Assembly: GCA_036277235.1 (NCBI GenBank)
Contig: DASUNJ010000342.1
Span: 1-13,114 of the forward strand
Reading direction: 5' to 3'
Origin: DATMER01 sp036277235
GTDB taxonomy: Bacteria; Acidobacteriota; Thermoanaerobaculia; Multivoradales; UBA5704
DNA: 13,114 bases
Part shown: in pieces, positions 5,551 through 13,114 of the stretch
How the letters are laid out: each line of letters opens with the position of its first letter
Numbering within the stretch: the first letter of the stretch is position 1
The notes under the pieces: model-generated
Told to the model about the DNA's origin: nothing
Databases searched by the model: none
What the model saw: the letters and a program-made list of their open reading frames with translations, nothing else
Translations under genes and position numbers: made by a program

Positions 5551-7035
5551 TCACTCCGGAGGCCGGACCCAGCGCACGGTGAACGGCCCGACCCGCTCCG
5601 GCGAGCGCTCCATCGCGAAGGAATCGAGCGTGTCCACCACCTTGGGGTGGTCGTAGCCCATCCTTTTCAGGAACTTCCAGGGAGGGCGGCTGGGGGAGAC
5701 GTCGACGATGTCCACGACCGCGACGGAGCGGCCCTTGCGCAGCGTGTCGAGAATGGTGGCGGAGAGGTTCTTCATCCCCTCCTCAGGCGGGAAGCGGACC
5801 GAATAGTTGGTCATCGAGACCACGGGCGCGACCGGCTTCAGCACGAGCAGCACCTCCATCTCGTCGAAGCCCGGGAAGACGATGAGGCCCGCCTCTCCGA
5901 GCTTCTTCTCGACTGTCGCGAGCCTCTCTTGCCGTGGATAAAAAACCCGGCGATAGCCCACATCCACCACGTTCCAGAGCAGCGCAATCATTCCGATCAC
6001 GACCGCCTTGCCGCGCAAGCGGGCGCCGAGCGCGCCGAATGCCACCGCGAGCTGCACGTAGAACTGGTCGTCCGAATTGTTCCAGTAGATCCCAAAGGCG
6101 AGCACGGCCGTGGCCCAGATGCCGGCCAGCAGGAGCGCGGACCGGCCGCGCGCGAAGAGGAGCGCGCAGCAGGCGGCGAGAAAAGCGGCGGCGCGGAGAG
6201 AGGCCGTCAGGTCCATCTGATCCCGGAAAGCGGCGACCAGCGGAGCCAGGTCCACGAGCGCGCAGGCAGACCCATACAGGGCCCGGGCGGTCGACACGAA
6301 GAGGTCGGTCATTCCATATGCCGCCTCGACCTGGGATGGAGCGTTGCCGCCGCTGTATCGGGTCATCCAGTCGAGGAAGCCATGGGGCGTGTCGGAGGCC
6401 ATCCAGGCTGCCGCAAAGGCCGGCACGGTCGCCAGGGTCCCGAGCAGCACTCCGGCGGCGTGCTTCGGCCTTTTCCACAGCGCGAGGGCCAGCACCGGAC
6501 CCAGCAGGAGGTTCTCGATGAAGAACGCCGCGGCCAGGGTCACCGAGGCTCCCGCCGCCAGAGACCGGGAGAACGACGGCCGTTCCAGATACCGCAGGAT
6601 GAGCCAGGCCACGCCGACCACCGCGGGCATCTGGACCATGTAGGCTTCATCCATCACCCAGAGCCTGGCGAAGGCGGAGCTGAACGCCAGCCAGGCGGTC
6701 GCATGGTTCGCGGCGAGACGGCTTGAAGCCAGACGGCTCGCGACTCCGAAGCGGAAGAGGCCGGCGGCGAGCGATCCCGCCAGGATGCTGAGCCGCCGCA
6801 AGTGATCGACCGCCTCCTCGCGGGAGCTGCTATCCGCGAGGCTCATCCACCAGGCGCCGACCGGCTCGACCAGGAGATGGTTGGGATTCCAGAGGGAGAA
6901 GCCGGCGGAGAGGTTGCGGCTCTGGCCGACGCCGTCCGGCGAGACGTGACCGATCGGGAGGAGAAGGAGGACGAGCGCGGAGAGGAAGGACCAACAGAGC
7001 GCGTCGCGCCAATCGGGAGATAACGGGGGGCTCAT
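5551..7035 (-). CDS. Uncharacterised polytopic membrane protein, possibly GT-C-like glycosyltransferase
   Basis: The 494-residue protein has roughly nine or ten hydrophobic segments. The clearest are near residues 12-30, 81-101, 112-127, 135-150, 159-186, 191-213, 281-296, 299-318 and 344-361. The first loop holds an acidic SPDG (32-35) and a WNPNHLLVEPVG stretch (49-60). A soluble tail follows from about 365, with alternating strands and helices. One loop acidic residue after the first helix, many helices and a soluble C-terminus are the general plan of lipid-linked-sugar (GT-C) glycosyltransferases. I cannot name a family, so this is a weak inference. Its ATG overlaps the rex stop by four bases (ATGA), so it is probably coupled to rex at the distal end of the nuo transcript. 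Confidence 0.7.
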   Translation of the reverse strand: MSPPLSPDWRDALCWSFLSALVLLLLPIGHVSPDGVGQSRNLSAGFSLWNPNHLLVEPVGAWWMSLADSSSREEAVDHLRRLSILAGSLAAGLFRFGVASRLASSRLAANHATAWLAFSSAFARLWVMDEAYMVQMPAVVGVAWLILRYLERPSFSRSLAAGASVTLAAAFFIENLLLGPVLALALWKRPKHAAGVLLGTLATVPAFAAAWMASDTPHGFLDWMTRYSGGNAPSQVEAAYGMTDLFVSTARALYGSACALVDLAPLVAAFRDQMDLTASLRAAAFLAACCALLFARGRSALLLAGIWATAVLAFGIYWNNSDDQFYVQLAVAFGALGARLRGKAVVIGMIALLWNVVDVGYRRVFYPRQERLATVEKKLGEAGLIVFPGFDEMEVLLVLKPVAPVVSMTNYSVRFPPEEGMKNLSATILDTLRKGRSVAVVDIVDVSPSRPPWKFLKRMGYDHPKVVDTLDSFAMERSPERVGPFTVRWVRPPE

Positions 7036-7658
7036 TCCCGGAGGAAGAACGCCAGCTCCTCCAGGAAGATCCGGAGGTCCACGTTCTTGAGCAGCGTATC
7101 GGGCCGGCGCTTCACGCGGACGGGGGCGAAATTGAGCACCCCTTTCACCCCGGCGTCGGCCAGGGCCTCGTAGTTCTCCTGCGCAGCCTCGGCGGGGACG
7201 GCCAGGACGCCGATCTCCGCGCCGGTCTCGCGCACGACTTCGGTCAGCTCCGAGGCGTGGCGGATCAGGAAGCCCGCGATCTCCCGCCCGACCTTGGCCG
7301 GGTCCGTATCCACGCCGGCCACCACCCGGAAGGCGCCATAGTTGAAGCCGAGGTACTGCGCGAGCGCGGTGCCCAGGTTCCCCATGCCGACGATGACCAT
7401 GGTGTGCTGGCGGTCGAGGCCGAGCAGCGAGTTCAGGTGGTCCGCCAGCTCCTCGACCTCGTAGCCGACGCCGCGGATGCCGAACTCCCCGAACTGTGCG
7501 AGGTCCTTGCGGATCTGGGTGGCGGAGAGGTGGTAGCGCTGCGCCAGCTCCTGCGAGGAGACGCGCTTGATCCCCATCTCCTGCAGGTGACGGAGGCAGC
7601 GCAGGTAGAAGGACAGGCGATTGAGGGTGAGCGGAGAGACCTCCTCCGCCAGCCCCAT
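7032..7658 (-). CDS. rex: Redox-sensing transcriptional repressor Rex
   Basis: The 208-residue protein is of standard Rex length. A winged-helix DNA-binding domain occupies about 8-80, with the family stretch ATQIRKDLAQFGEFG at 46-60 and RGVGYEVEEL at 62-71. A Rossmann domain follows, with GMGNLG at 91-96 and an acidic residue after beta-2 (D117, VDTDPAKVG) that selects NAD(H) over NADP(H). In the known family, Rex dimers bind operators when NADH is low, release them when NADH rises, and control respiratory and fermentative genes. The start ATG at 7658 shares one base with the nuoN stop (TGATG), and GAGG lies just before it. Being co-transcribed with nuo suggests it controls complex I. The operator would be expected upstream of the operon's first gene, outside this window. 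Confidence 0.95.
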   Translation of the reverse strand: MGLAEEVSPLTLNRLSFYLRCLRHLQEMGIKRVSSQELAQRYHLSATQIRKDLAQFGEFGIRGVGYEVEELADHLNSLLGLDRQHTMVIVGMGNLGTALAQYLGFNYGAFRVVAGVDTDPAKVGREIAGFLIRHASELTEVVRETGAEIGVLAVPAEAAQENYEALADAGVKGVLNFAPVRVKRRPDTLLKNVDLRIFLEELAFFLRE

Positions 7659-9112
7659 CACCTCGCGGTTGCTTCGAGAAGCCACTGCACCAGTTCCCAG
7701 GGCCAGATGCCGAGCACCAGCGTGCCCAGGGCCGCCACCACCGCCGCGGTCCGGCCCCAGACGTCGAGGAGAAGTCCCTCGGGCTGACGCTCTTCTGCCT
7801 TCATGTAGAGGTAGTAGACCACCCGCAGGTAGTAGAAGACGCCGACCAGGCTGGCCAGCACGCCGAGCACGGCGAGACCCACGAGTCCGTCGCCCACCGC
7901 GTTCAGGAAGACGAGGTACTTGCCGAAGAAGCCCACCGTGGGCGGGATGCCGCCCAGCGACAGCATGCAGATCGCCAAGCAGGCGGAGAGCAGCGGGTAG
8001 CGGTAGCCGTGGCCGGCGATATCGGAGATCAGGTGCTGCTCGCCCGGACGGTCGTAGAGCATGGCCACCACTGTGAACGCGCCCGCGTTCATCAGCACGT
8101 AGGCCAGCAGATAGACAATCACCGGCATGAGCGAGCCGCGGTCCATGACCACCAGCGCGAGCAGCAGGTAGCCCATGTGCGCGATGCCGGAGTAGGCGAG
8201 CATCCTCTTGACGTCGCGCTGCGCCAGGGCCAGGAGGTTTCCGACCAGCATCGAGAGCACCGCGAGCGCCGCGATCACGACCGTCCACTTCTCGATCGCC
8301 TCGGCCACTCCGCCGCTGACCACCGCGTCGAGCAGGCGGTAGAGCACCAGCGCGCTCGCCACCTTCGGCGCCACCGAGAGGAACGCCACGAACGGCGTGG
8401 GCGCGCCCTGGTAGGTGTCCGGCGACCAGGCGTGGAACGGCACAATGCTCATCTTGAACGCAAAGCCCGCGACCAGCAGCAGCAACCCGAGGCTGGCGCC
8501 GACCGGGATGCCCTCGGCGCCGGCCAGCTTCGGGCCGATCTCCGCCAGGCGCGTGCTGCCGGTGGCGCCGTAGAGCATGGCGATGCCATAGAGCACGAAG
8601 GAGCTCACGAAGGCGCCCATCAGGAAGTACTTGATCGCCGCCTCGCTCGCGATCGCGATACGGCGGTGGAACGCCGCCAGCGTGTAGAGGCAGAAGGAGA
8701 ACAGCTCCAGCGACAGGAAGATCGTCAGCAACTCGGTGCCGCGGAGCATCAGCAGCAGGCCGGCCGCGCACCAGAGCAGCAGGGCGTGGTACTCGCCCGC
8801 GAGAATGCCCTCGCGCCGCAGATAACCTTGCGAAGCGAGCAGGCAGAGGCCGGTCGCGAGCAGGATCACCAGCGACAGCGCGTAGGTGGCCCCGCTCGTT
8901 TCCAGCAGCCCGCCCCAGGTGAGGAACGAAGGACCGGGAACGCCGCGCCAAGCCTCGAATGCGCCCCAGGCCGCGACCGCTACCGAGATCACGGCGAGCA
9001 GCGTGAACGAGCGGCGCAGCTTGGGAGCGATGGCGTCGAGCAGCAGGATCACGATCCCCGCGCCGCAGAGGATCATCTCGGGTAGCAGGCTGATCAGGTC
9101 GGCGCGGGTCAT
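7658..9112 (-). CDS. nuoN: NADH-quinone oxidoreductase subunit N
   Basis: The 484-residue protein is one of three antiporter-like subunits of the complex I membrane arm, with about 14 transmembrane helices. Key ionisable residues are in place. E136 lies in helix 5 (LSLELFSFCLYTLAAF) and K220 in the broken helix 7 (FKMSIVPFHAWSPD). K398 (GFFGKYLVF) sits where E. coli NuoN has its helix-12 lysine. NuoN contacts NuoK and helps couple quinone reduction to proton pumping. The ATG overlaps the nuoM stop by four bases (ATGA), and its stop overlaps the rex start. All core proton-path residues checked are conserved, so it looks functional. Confidence 0.96.
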   Translation of the reverse strand: MTRADLISLLPEMILCGAGIVILLLDAIAPKLRRSFTLLAVISVAVAAWGAFEAWRGVPGPSFLTWGGLLETSGATYALSLVILLATGLCLLASQGYLRREGILAGEYHALLLWCAAGLLLMLRGTELLTIFLSLELFSFCLYTLAAFHRRIAIASEAAIKYFLMGAFVSSFVLYGIAMLYGATGSTRLAEIGPKLAGAEGIPVGASLGLLLLVAGFAFKMSIVPFHAWSPDTYQGAPTPFVAFLSVAPKVASALVLYRLLDAVVSGGVAEAIEKWTVVIAALAVLSMLVGNLLALAQRDVKRMLAYSGIAHMGYLLLALVVMDRGSLMPVIVYLLAYVLMNAGAFTVVAMLYDRPGEQHLISDIAGHGYRYPLLSACLAICMLSLGGIPPTVGFFGKYLVFLNAVGDGLVGLAVLGVLASLVGVFYYLRVVYYLYMKAEERQPEGLLLDVWGRTAAVVAALGTLVLGIWPWELVQWLLEATAR

Positions 9113-10689
9113 CGTCCGGTCTCCGAAATCATTGCAGTAGGCCGGAGGGTTGCCTGAGCGACCTCGGGCCGCTCAAGGCCCGCGTTGAATTCGGTCAGCG
9201 TCCTGGCCAGGGCCTCGCGGCTCGGCTTCAAAAAGGTTTCGGGCGCCACGCCGATCCAGAGCATGAACACGCACAGAGGCACCAGCGCCGCAACTTCGCG
9301 GAACGAAAGATCGCGCAGCTCGCGGTTCTCGTCCTTGGTGATCGGACCCCAGATCGTGAGCTGGATCATCTTGAGCAGGTAGATGGCCGCGAGTACCACT
9401 CCGAACGTCGCCACCACCGCGGGCCAGCCCAGCGAGCGGAAGACGCCGGTCAGGATCAGGAACTCGCCCACGAACCCGTTGAGCGCCGGCAGGCCGACGG
9501 ACGCGAGGCTGGCGAAGATCAGGAAGAAAGCGAAGAGCGGCACCACCTTGGCGAGCCCGCCGAACTCCGAGAACTTCTTCGTGTGCCGGCGGTCGTAGAG
9601 CATGCCCACGAGGAGGAAGAGCGCGCCCGTCGAGAGGCCGTGGTTGACCATCTGGAGGAGCGCTCCCTCCCATGCAACCTGGTCGATCGCCAGGAGCCCA
9701 AGCATCACGAAGCCGAGGTGGGCGATGGAGGAGTAGGCCACGAGCTTCTTCATGTCGTCCTGCACCCAGGCGACGAGCGCGCCGTAGAGGATGCCGATGA
9801 GCGCGAGCCACACCAGGAGCGGCTGCGCCACTTCCGTGGCCTTGGGGAAGAGCGGCAGCGCGAAGCGCAGGAAGCCGTAGGTGCCGAGCTTGAGCAGGAT
9901 GCCCGCCAGGATCACCGAGCCGCCCGTGGGCGCCTCCACGTGCGCATCCGGCAGCCAGGTGTGGACCGGGAACATCGGCACCTTGATCGCAAAGGTCAGG
10001 GCGAAAGCCGCGAACAGCCAGACCTGCTGGTGCACCGGGAAGTCCAGCCGCAGCATGTCCTCGTACGCGAAGCTCCAGACGCCGCCGTTGAGGCGCTGGA
10101 AGGTCCAGGCCATCCAGAGGATGCCGACCAGCATCAGCAGGCTTCCGGCCATGGTGAAGAGGAAGAACTTGACCGCCGCGTAGATCCGCCGCTCGCCGCC
10201 CCAGATCCCGATGATCAGGTACATCGGGACGAGCATGACCTCCCAGAAAATATAGAAAAGGAATAGATCCCAGGCGAGCAGCGTGCCGAGCACCCCGGTA
10301 GTGAGGAGCAGCATCGACGCGCCGAACGCCGGCCAGTGGCGCTCGATCCCTTTCCACGAGCCGAGGAGCACGATCGGCACCAGGAAAATGCCGAGCATTA
10401 CCAGTGGCATGGAAATTCCGTCCATCACCAGCTCATAGCGGATGCCGTAGCCCTCGATCCAGGTGTAGCGGCCTTCGCCCACGCGCGGGAACGTGCCGTC
10501 CGCTCCCAGGTGCGTGAACAGGTACAGCACGGCGAAGACGAGCTCGATCAGGGAGACGGCCAGGGTGTAGACCTTGACGGCATTCGTCGCTCTACGCGGA
10601 AAGAAGAGCAGCGGCAGGCAGGCGATCGCCGGGAAGAAGACGAGCCGCGTCAGCGTATTGCCGAGGAGCAGTTGGAGGATCGTTTCCAT
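9109..10689 (-). CDS. nuoM: NADH-quinone oxidoreductase subunit M
   Basis: The 526-residue antiporter-like complex I subunit has about 14 transmembrane helices and sits between NuoL and NuoN in the membrane arm. The helix-5 glutamate is E150 (FYIFWEVMLVPMYLIIG) and the helix-7 lysine is K236 (AIKVPMFPVHTWLPDAHVEA). The following APTGGSVILAGILLKLGTYG stretch is characteristic of NuoM. It takes part in proton translocation driven by NADH oxidation. The start ATG at 10689 lies ten bases after the nuoL stop with no strong ribosome binding site, so translation probably depends on coupling to nuoL. Its stop overlaps the nuoN start. Confidence 0.96.
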   Translation of the reverse strand: METILQLLLGNTLTRLVFFPAIACLPLLFFPRRATNAVKVYTLAVSLIELVFAVLYLFTHLGADGTFPRVGEGRYTWIEGYGIRYELVMDGISMPLVMLGIFLVPIVLLGSWKGIERHWPAFGASMLLLTTGVLGTLLAWDLFLFYIFWEVMLVPMYLIIGIWGGERRIYAAVKFFLFTMAGSLLMLVGILWMAWTFQRLNGGVWSFAYEDMLRLDFPVHQQVWLFAAFALTFAIKVPMFPVHTWLPDAHVEAPTGGSVILAGILLKLGTYGFLRFALPLFPKATEVAQPLLVWLALIGILYGALVAWVQDDMKKLVAYSSIAHLGFVMLGLLAIDQVAWEGALLQMVNHGLSTGALFLLVGMLYDRRHTKKFSEFGGLAKVVPLFAFFLIFASLASVGLPALNGFVGEFLILTGVFRSLGWPAVVATFGVVLAAIYLLKMIQLTIWGPITKDENRELRDLSFREVAALVPLCVFMLWIGVAPETFLKPSREALARTLTEFNAGLERPEVAQATLRPTAMISETGR

Positions 10690-10699
10690 GTCGGTCCGA

Positions 10700-12625
10700 T
10701 CAGATGAGGAGCCAGGCGAACAGGGCGATCACGCCCAGGAAGAAGTAGAGCGCGTAGTTGCGGACGTTGCCCGTGGTGCTCAGCCGTCCGACCTCGCCGG
10801 TCAGCTCGGTGAGCCAGGCGCCTCCCTTGATCGAGCCGTCGATGACCAGGTTGTCGAACACTTTCCAGAAGAAGGTCGAGAGCGCGGCCAGCGGCCGGAC
10901 GATCAGACGGTCGTAGATCTCGTCGACGTAGTACTTGTTGACCAGCAGGCGGTGGATCGCTGGGAATCGGTCGGCCCAGGCCTGGCCGCGTTCCAGCGCG
11001 TCGGCGGGCTGGTAGATGGAGCGGGCGTACCACAATCCCCCTGCGGCGATAGCCGTGGTGAGGAGGACCAGCACCCACTCCAGCCCGGTTCCCAGCCCGT
11101 GCTCGGCCGCTTCCTGGACAGGCTTCACGACCGGCTCCAGGTAGTGATGGAACCAGTTGTGGCCGCCGAACAGCTCGGGGATGCCCAGCCAGCCCGCGGT
11201 GACCGCGCCGACCGCCAGGATCCAGAGCGGCACGGTCATCACCGCCGGGGATTCGTGCAGATGGTGCTCCTGCTCGTGCGTTCCCCGGAATTTTCCGTGG
11301 AAGGTCATGTAGAAAGCGCGGGCCATGTAGAAAGCGGTCATTCCGGCAGTGATCAGTCCGACGAGCCAGAGCAGCCAATGCCCGGGAAATTCGCTCGAGG
11401 CCGCGGCGTGCAGGATCTCGTCCTTGCTGAAGAATCCGGCGAGCGGCGGGATGCCCGCGATGGCGAGCGTGCCGATCCAGAACGTCCGGCGGGTGTGCGG
11501 CAGGTGCGGACCGAGCCCGCCCATCTTCCGCATGTCCTGCTCGCCGCCCATGGCATGGATCACCGATCCCGAGCCGAGGAAGAGCAGCGCCTTGAAGAAC
11601 GCGTGCGTCATCACGTGGAAGATCGCCGCGGTGTAAGCCATGAGGCCCGCGGCCAGGAACATGTAGCCGGGCTGTGAGACGGTGGAGTAGGCCAGGACCT
11701 TCTTGATGTCGGTCTGCGCCAGGCCGATGGTGGCCGCGAAGATCGCGGTCAGCGCGCCGATCACCGCCACCAGCAGCGAGATCCCGGGCGCGTGCTGATA
11801 GATCACGTTCGAGCGCGCCACCATGTAGACGCCGGCCGTGACCATCGTGGCCGCGTGGATCAGGGCGGAAACCGGCGTGGGGCCGGCCATGGCGTCCGGC
11901 AGCCAGACGTAGAGCGGGATCTGCGCGCTCTTGCCCGTGGCACCGATGAAGAAGCAGAGCGCCACGAAGCCGGCCAGGGTCAGGCCCAGGAGGTAGGGCT
12001 CGCCGAGCGGAGCGGGGTTGGCCTGCATGGCGCCGAACAGCTCGGTGTAATTGAGCGTTCCGAACATGGCGATCAGGGCGAACATGCCGACCAGGAACGC
12101 AAAGTCGCCGATGCGGTTGACGATGAACGCCTTCTTGCCCGCGGCCGGCGGCACCGCCTCTTCGAAATAGAAGCCGATCAGCAGGTAGGAGCAGAGCCCG
12201 ACCCCTTCCCAGCCCACGAACATCACCAGGTAGTTGTTGCCCAGGATCAGCGTCAGCATCGCCCACATGAAAAGGTTCAGGTAGGCGAAGTACCGGCGGT
12301 AGCCCGGGTCGTGGCCCATGTAGCCGGCCGAGTAGACATGGATCAGGAAACCGACGAAGGTGACCACGAACAGCATGACCGCTGACAGCGGATCGAGAAG
12401 GAAGCCCACGTCGATCTTGAGCGATCCGGCCGTCCAGGCGTAGAGCGACTGCTCGAACCTGCCGTCGAGCTCCAGCAGGCAAAGAAGCGCAAGGATCAGC
12501 GAGAGCAGCGGTCCACCCAAGCCAAGGGCGGTGACCAGAGCCTTGGAAGGACGGCGTCCCAGCAGGCCGTTCAAGGCCGCGCTGGCCAGCGGAAGAAGCG
12601 GGATCAGCCAGAGGTATTCGAGCAT
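10700..12625 (-). CDS. nuoL: NADH-quinone oxidoreductase subunit L
   Basis: The 641-residue protein is the distal antiporter-like subunit of complex I, slightly longer than the 613-residue E. coli protein. E140 (FVGWEGVGLCSYLLIGFYFEE) is the helix-5 carboxylate and K232 (KSAQIPLYVWLPDAMAGPTP) the helix-7 lysine. The nearby ALIHAATMVTAGVYMV segment is a family hallmark. The C-terminal part after about residue 480 carries the long lateral helix region and a last membrane segment at the end (FFLGVIALFAWLLI). It acts in proton pumping at the tip of the membrane arm. The ATG at 12625 is preceded by AAGGGAAG, which overlaps the nuoK stop codon; the gap to nuoK is seven bases. Confidence 0.96.
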   Translation of the reverse strand: MLEYLWLIPLLPLASAALNGLLGRRPSKALVTALGLGGPLLSLILALLCLLELDGRFEQSLYAWTAGSLKIDVGFLLDPLSAVMLFVVTFVGFLIHVYSAGYMGHDPGYRRYFAYLNLFMWAMLTLILGNNYLVMFVGWEGVGLCSYLLIGFYFEEAVPPAAGKKAFIVNRIGDFAFLVGMFALIAMFGTLNYTELFGAMQANPAPLGEPYLLGLTLAGFVALCFFIGATGKSAQIPLYVWLPDAMAGPTPVSALIHAATMVTAGVYMVARSNVIYQHAPGISLLVAVIGALTAIFAATIGLAQTDIKKVLAYSTVSQPGYMFLAAGLMAYTAAIFHVMTHAFFKALLFLGSGSVIHAMGGEQDMRKMGGLGPHLPHTRRTFWIGTLAIAGIPPLAGFFSKDEILHAAASSEFPGHWLLWLVGLITAGMTAFYMARAFYMTFHGKFRGTHEQEHHLHESPAVMTVPLWILAVGAVTAGWLGIPELFGGHNWFHHYLEPVVKPVQEAAEHGLGTGLEWVLVLLTTAIAAGGLWYARSIYQPADALERGQAWADRFPAIHRLLVNKYYVDEIYDRLIVRPLAALSTFFWKVFDNLVIDGSIKGGAWLTELTGEVGRLSTTGNVRNYALYFFLGVIALFAWLLI

Positions 12626-12632
12626 TCTTCCC

Positions 12633-12938
12633 TTACCAGCGCATCAGGTTGATGCGGTTGATGTCGATGGTGCGCCGCTGGCGGTAGACGGCGATGAACA
12701 GGGCGAGCCCGATCGCTGCCTCGGCGGCGGCCACCGCCATGACGAAGAACACGATGACCTGACCGGTGTGGTCTCCCCACTGCCGCGCGTAGGCGATCAG
12801 GGCCAGGTTGCCGGCGTTCAGCATCAGCTCGATCGAAAGGAAGATGCTGATGCCGTTGCGCCGGGTCAGCGCGCCGGCCGAACCGATCGCGAAGAGCACC
12901 GCGGAGAGCACGAGGTACCAGGAAACGGGGACGCTCAA
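12633..12938 (-). CDS. nuoK: NADH-quinone oxidoreductase subunit K
   Basis: The 101-residue protein has three transmembrane helices. The two buried glutamates needed for proton transfer are present: E37 (FLSIELMLNAGNL) and E73 (AVAAAEAAIGLALF), equivalent to E36 and E72 of E. coli NuoK. It sits between NuoJ and NuoN, forming part of the E-channel linking the quinone site to the antiporter subunits. The start is unusual. An in-frame TGA lies two codons upstream, and the first possible initiator is TTG at 12938, overlapping the nuoJ stop as TTGA. GGAGG (plus-strand CCTCC at 12949-12953) lies ten bases before it, which supports TTG. Confidence 0.95.
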   Translation of the reverse strand: MSVPVSWYLVLSAVLFAIGSAGALTRRNGISIFLSIELMLNAGNLALIAYARQWGDHTGQVIVFFVMAVAAAEAAIGLALFIAVYRQRRTIDINRINLMRW

Positions 12939-13114
12939 GGCTCAATGTCCTCCACGGGTTCCATGGGTTTCTCCGGCCGCGGCGGCTTGCGCGCGACGAC
13001 CGTGGCGCCGATCACGGCCACGAGGAGCAGCATGCCCACGATCTCGAACGGCAGCAGGAAGTCGCCGAACATCTCGCGCGCCAGCCCCTTCATGGAGACC
13101 AGCTCCTCGGTGAT
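12935..13114 (-). CDS. nuoJ: NADH-quinone oxidoreductase subunit J, C-terminal part (cut by window edge)
   Basis: Only the last 59 residues are in the window. They read in frame from the right edge to TGA at 12937-12935 and include FGDFLLPFEIVGMLLLVAVI, the conserved last transmembrane helix of NuoJ. A short charged, proline-rich cytoplasmic tail follows, ending VEDIEP. NuoJ helps form the E-channel of complex I and carries a helix that changes shape during turnover. That helix lies outside this fragment. The stop codon overlaps the nuoK start. The gene continues beyond 13114, presumably preceded by nuoI and the rest of the operon. Confidence 0.92.
   Translation of the reverse strand: MTEELVSMKGLAREMFGDFLLPFEIVGMLLLVAVIGATVVARKPPRPEKPMEPVEDIEP
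12949..12953 (-). promoter_or_regulatory. Ribosome binding site deciding the TTG start of nuoK
   Basis: On the minus strand GGAGG lies ten bases before TTG 12938, inside the last codons of nuoJ. No ATG or GTG at a sensible distance gives a full first helix for NuoK, so this site fixes the unusual start. Confidence 0.7.

Noticed and set aside
5537..5563. GCCTCC / GGAGGC inverted repeat between converging genes as a bidirectional terminator
   Set aside because: The stem is only 6 bp, there is no T-run on either strand, and it overlaps the end of the minus-strand gene.
5647..6726. Long plus-strand open frame opposite the membrane protein gene
   Set aside because: It is antisense to a clearly hydrophobic, helix-patterned protein. 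The predicted product is rich in Arg, Gly, His and Glu and typical of GC-rich shadow frames.
8009..11677. Long plus-strand open frames opposite nuoN, nuoM and nuoL
   Set aside because: They mirror strongly conserved complex I genes, have low-complexity His/Arg/Glu/Gln-rich products and no start signals.

Overview
The window is high-GC, gene-dense chromosomal DNA from a free-living bacterium. A 14-subunit-type complex I operon (nuoJKLMN part visible), a Rex NADH sensor, and a DHH-CBS-tRNA nucleotidyltransferase fusion together suggest a phylum such as Acidobacteriota or a deltaproteobacterial-type lineage. This is an inference from gene content and style. No rRNA or other phylogenetic marker is present, so the taxon stays open.

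Layout, left to right. Positions 1-546 are a long, visibly less GC-rich stretch with no credible gene. It is dense in short repeats: seven GTCGCA/TGCGAC hexamers, several of them 20-21 bp apart, a perfect 7-bp hairpin, a perfect 12-bp tandem repeat and a sigma-54-like -24/-12 element. It leads into a single-domain (CheY-like) response regulator at 547-927. A plus-strand cluster follows: an 878-residue DHH/DHHA1-CBS-CBS-tRNA nucleotidyltransferase (968-3604), a secreted protein of unknown function (3604-4383) and an RsmD-type 16S rRNA methyltransferase (4380-4928). These three genes overlap at their stop/start codons, so they look translationally coupled and share an RNA-maturation theme. A VOC/glyoxalase-like gene (5050-5493) with its own strong ribosome binding site closes the plus-strand half.

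From 5551 to the right edge all genes are on the minus strand and read leftward: nuoJ (3' end only), nuoK, nuoL, nuoM, nuoN, rex, then an uncharacterised polytopic membrane protein. Four of the six junctions overlap by 1-4 nt and the other two gaps are 7 and 10 nt, so this is one transcription unit. The proton-pumping membrane arm of NADH:quinone oxidoreductase is therefore made together with a repressor that senses NADH/NAD+, suggesting feedback between redox state and complex I expression.

The most unusual item is at 3609-3758: a 150-bp palindrome-rich element with perfect 12-bp terminal inverted repeats. It sits in frame between codon 2 and the signal-peptide core of the secreted protein. 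Removing exactly those 150 bp restores an intact short signal peptide. No IS transposase, CRISPR array, phage gene, tRNA or rRNA was seen.
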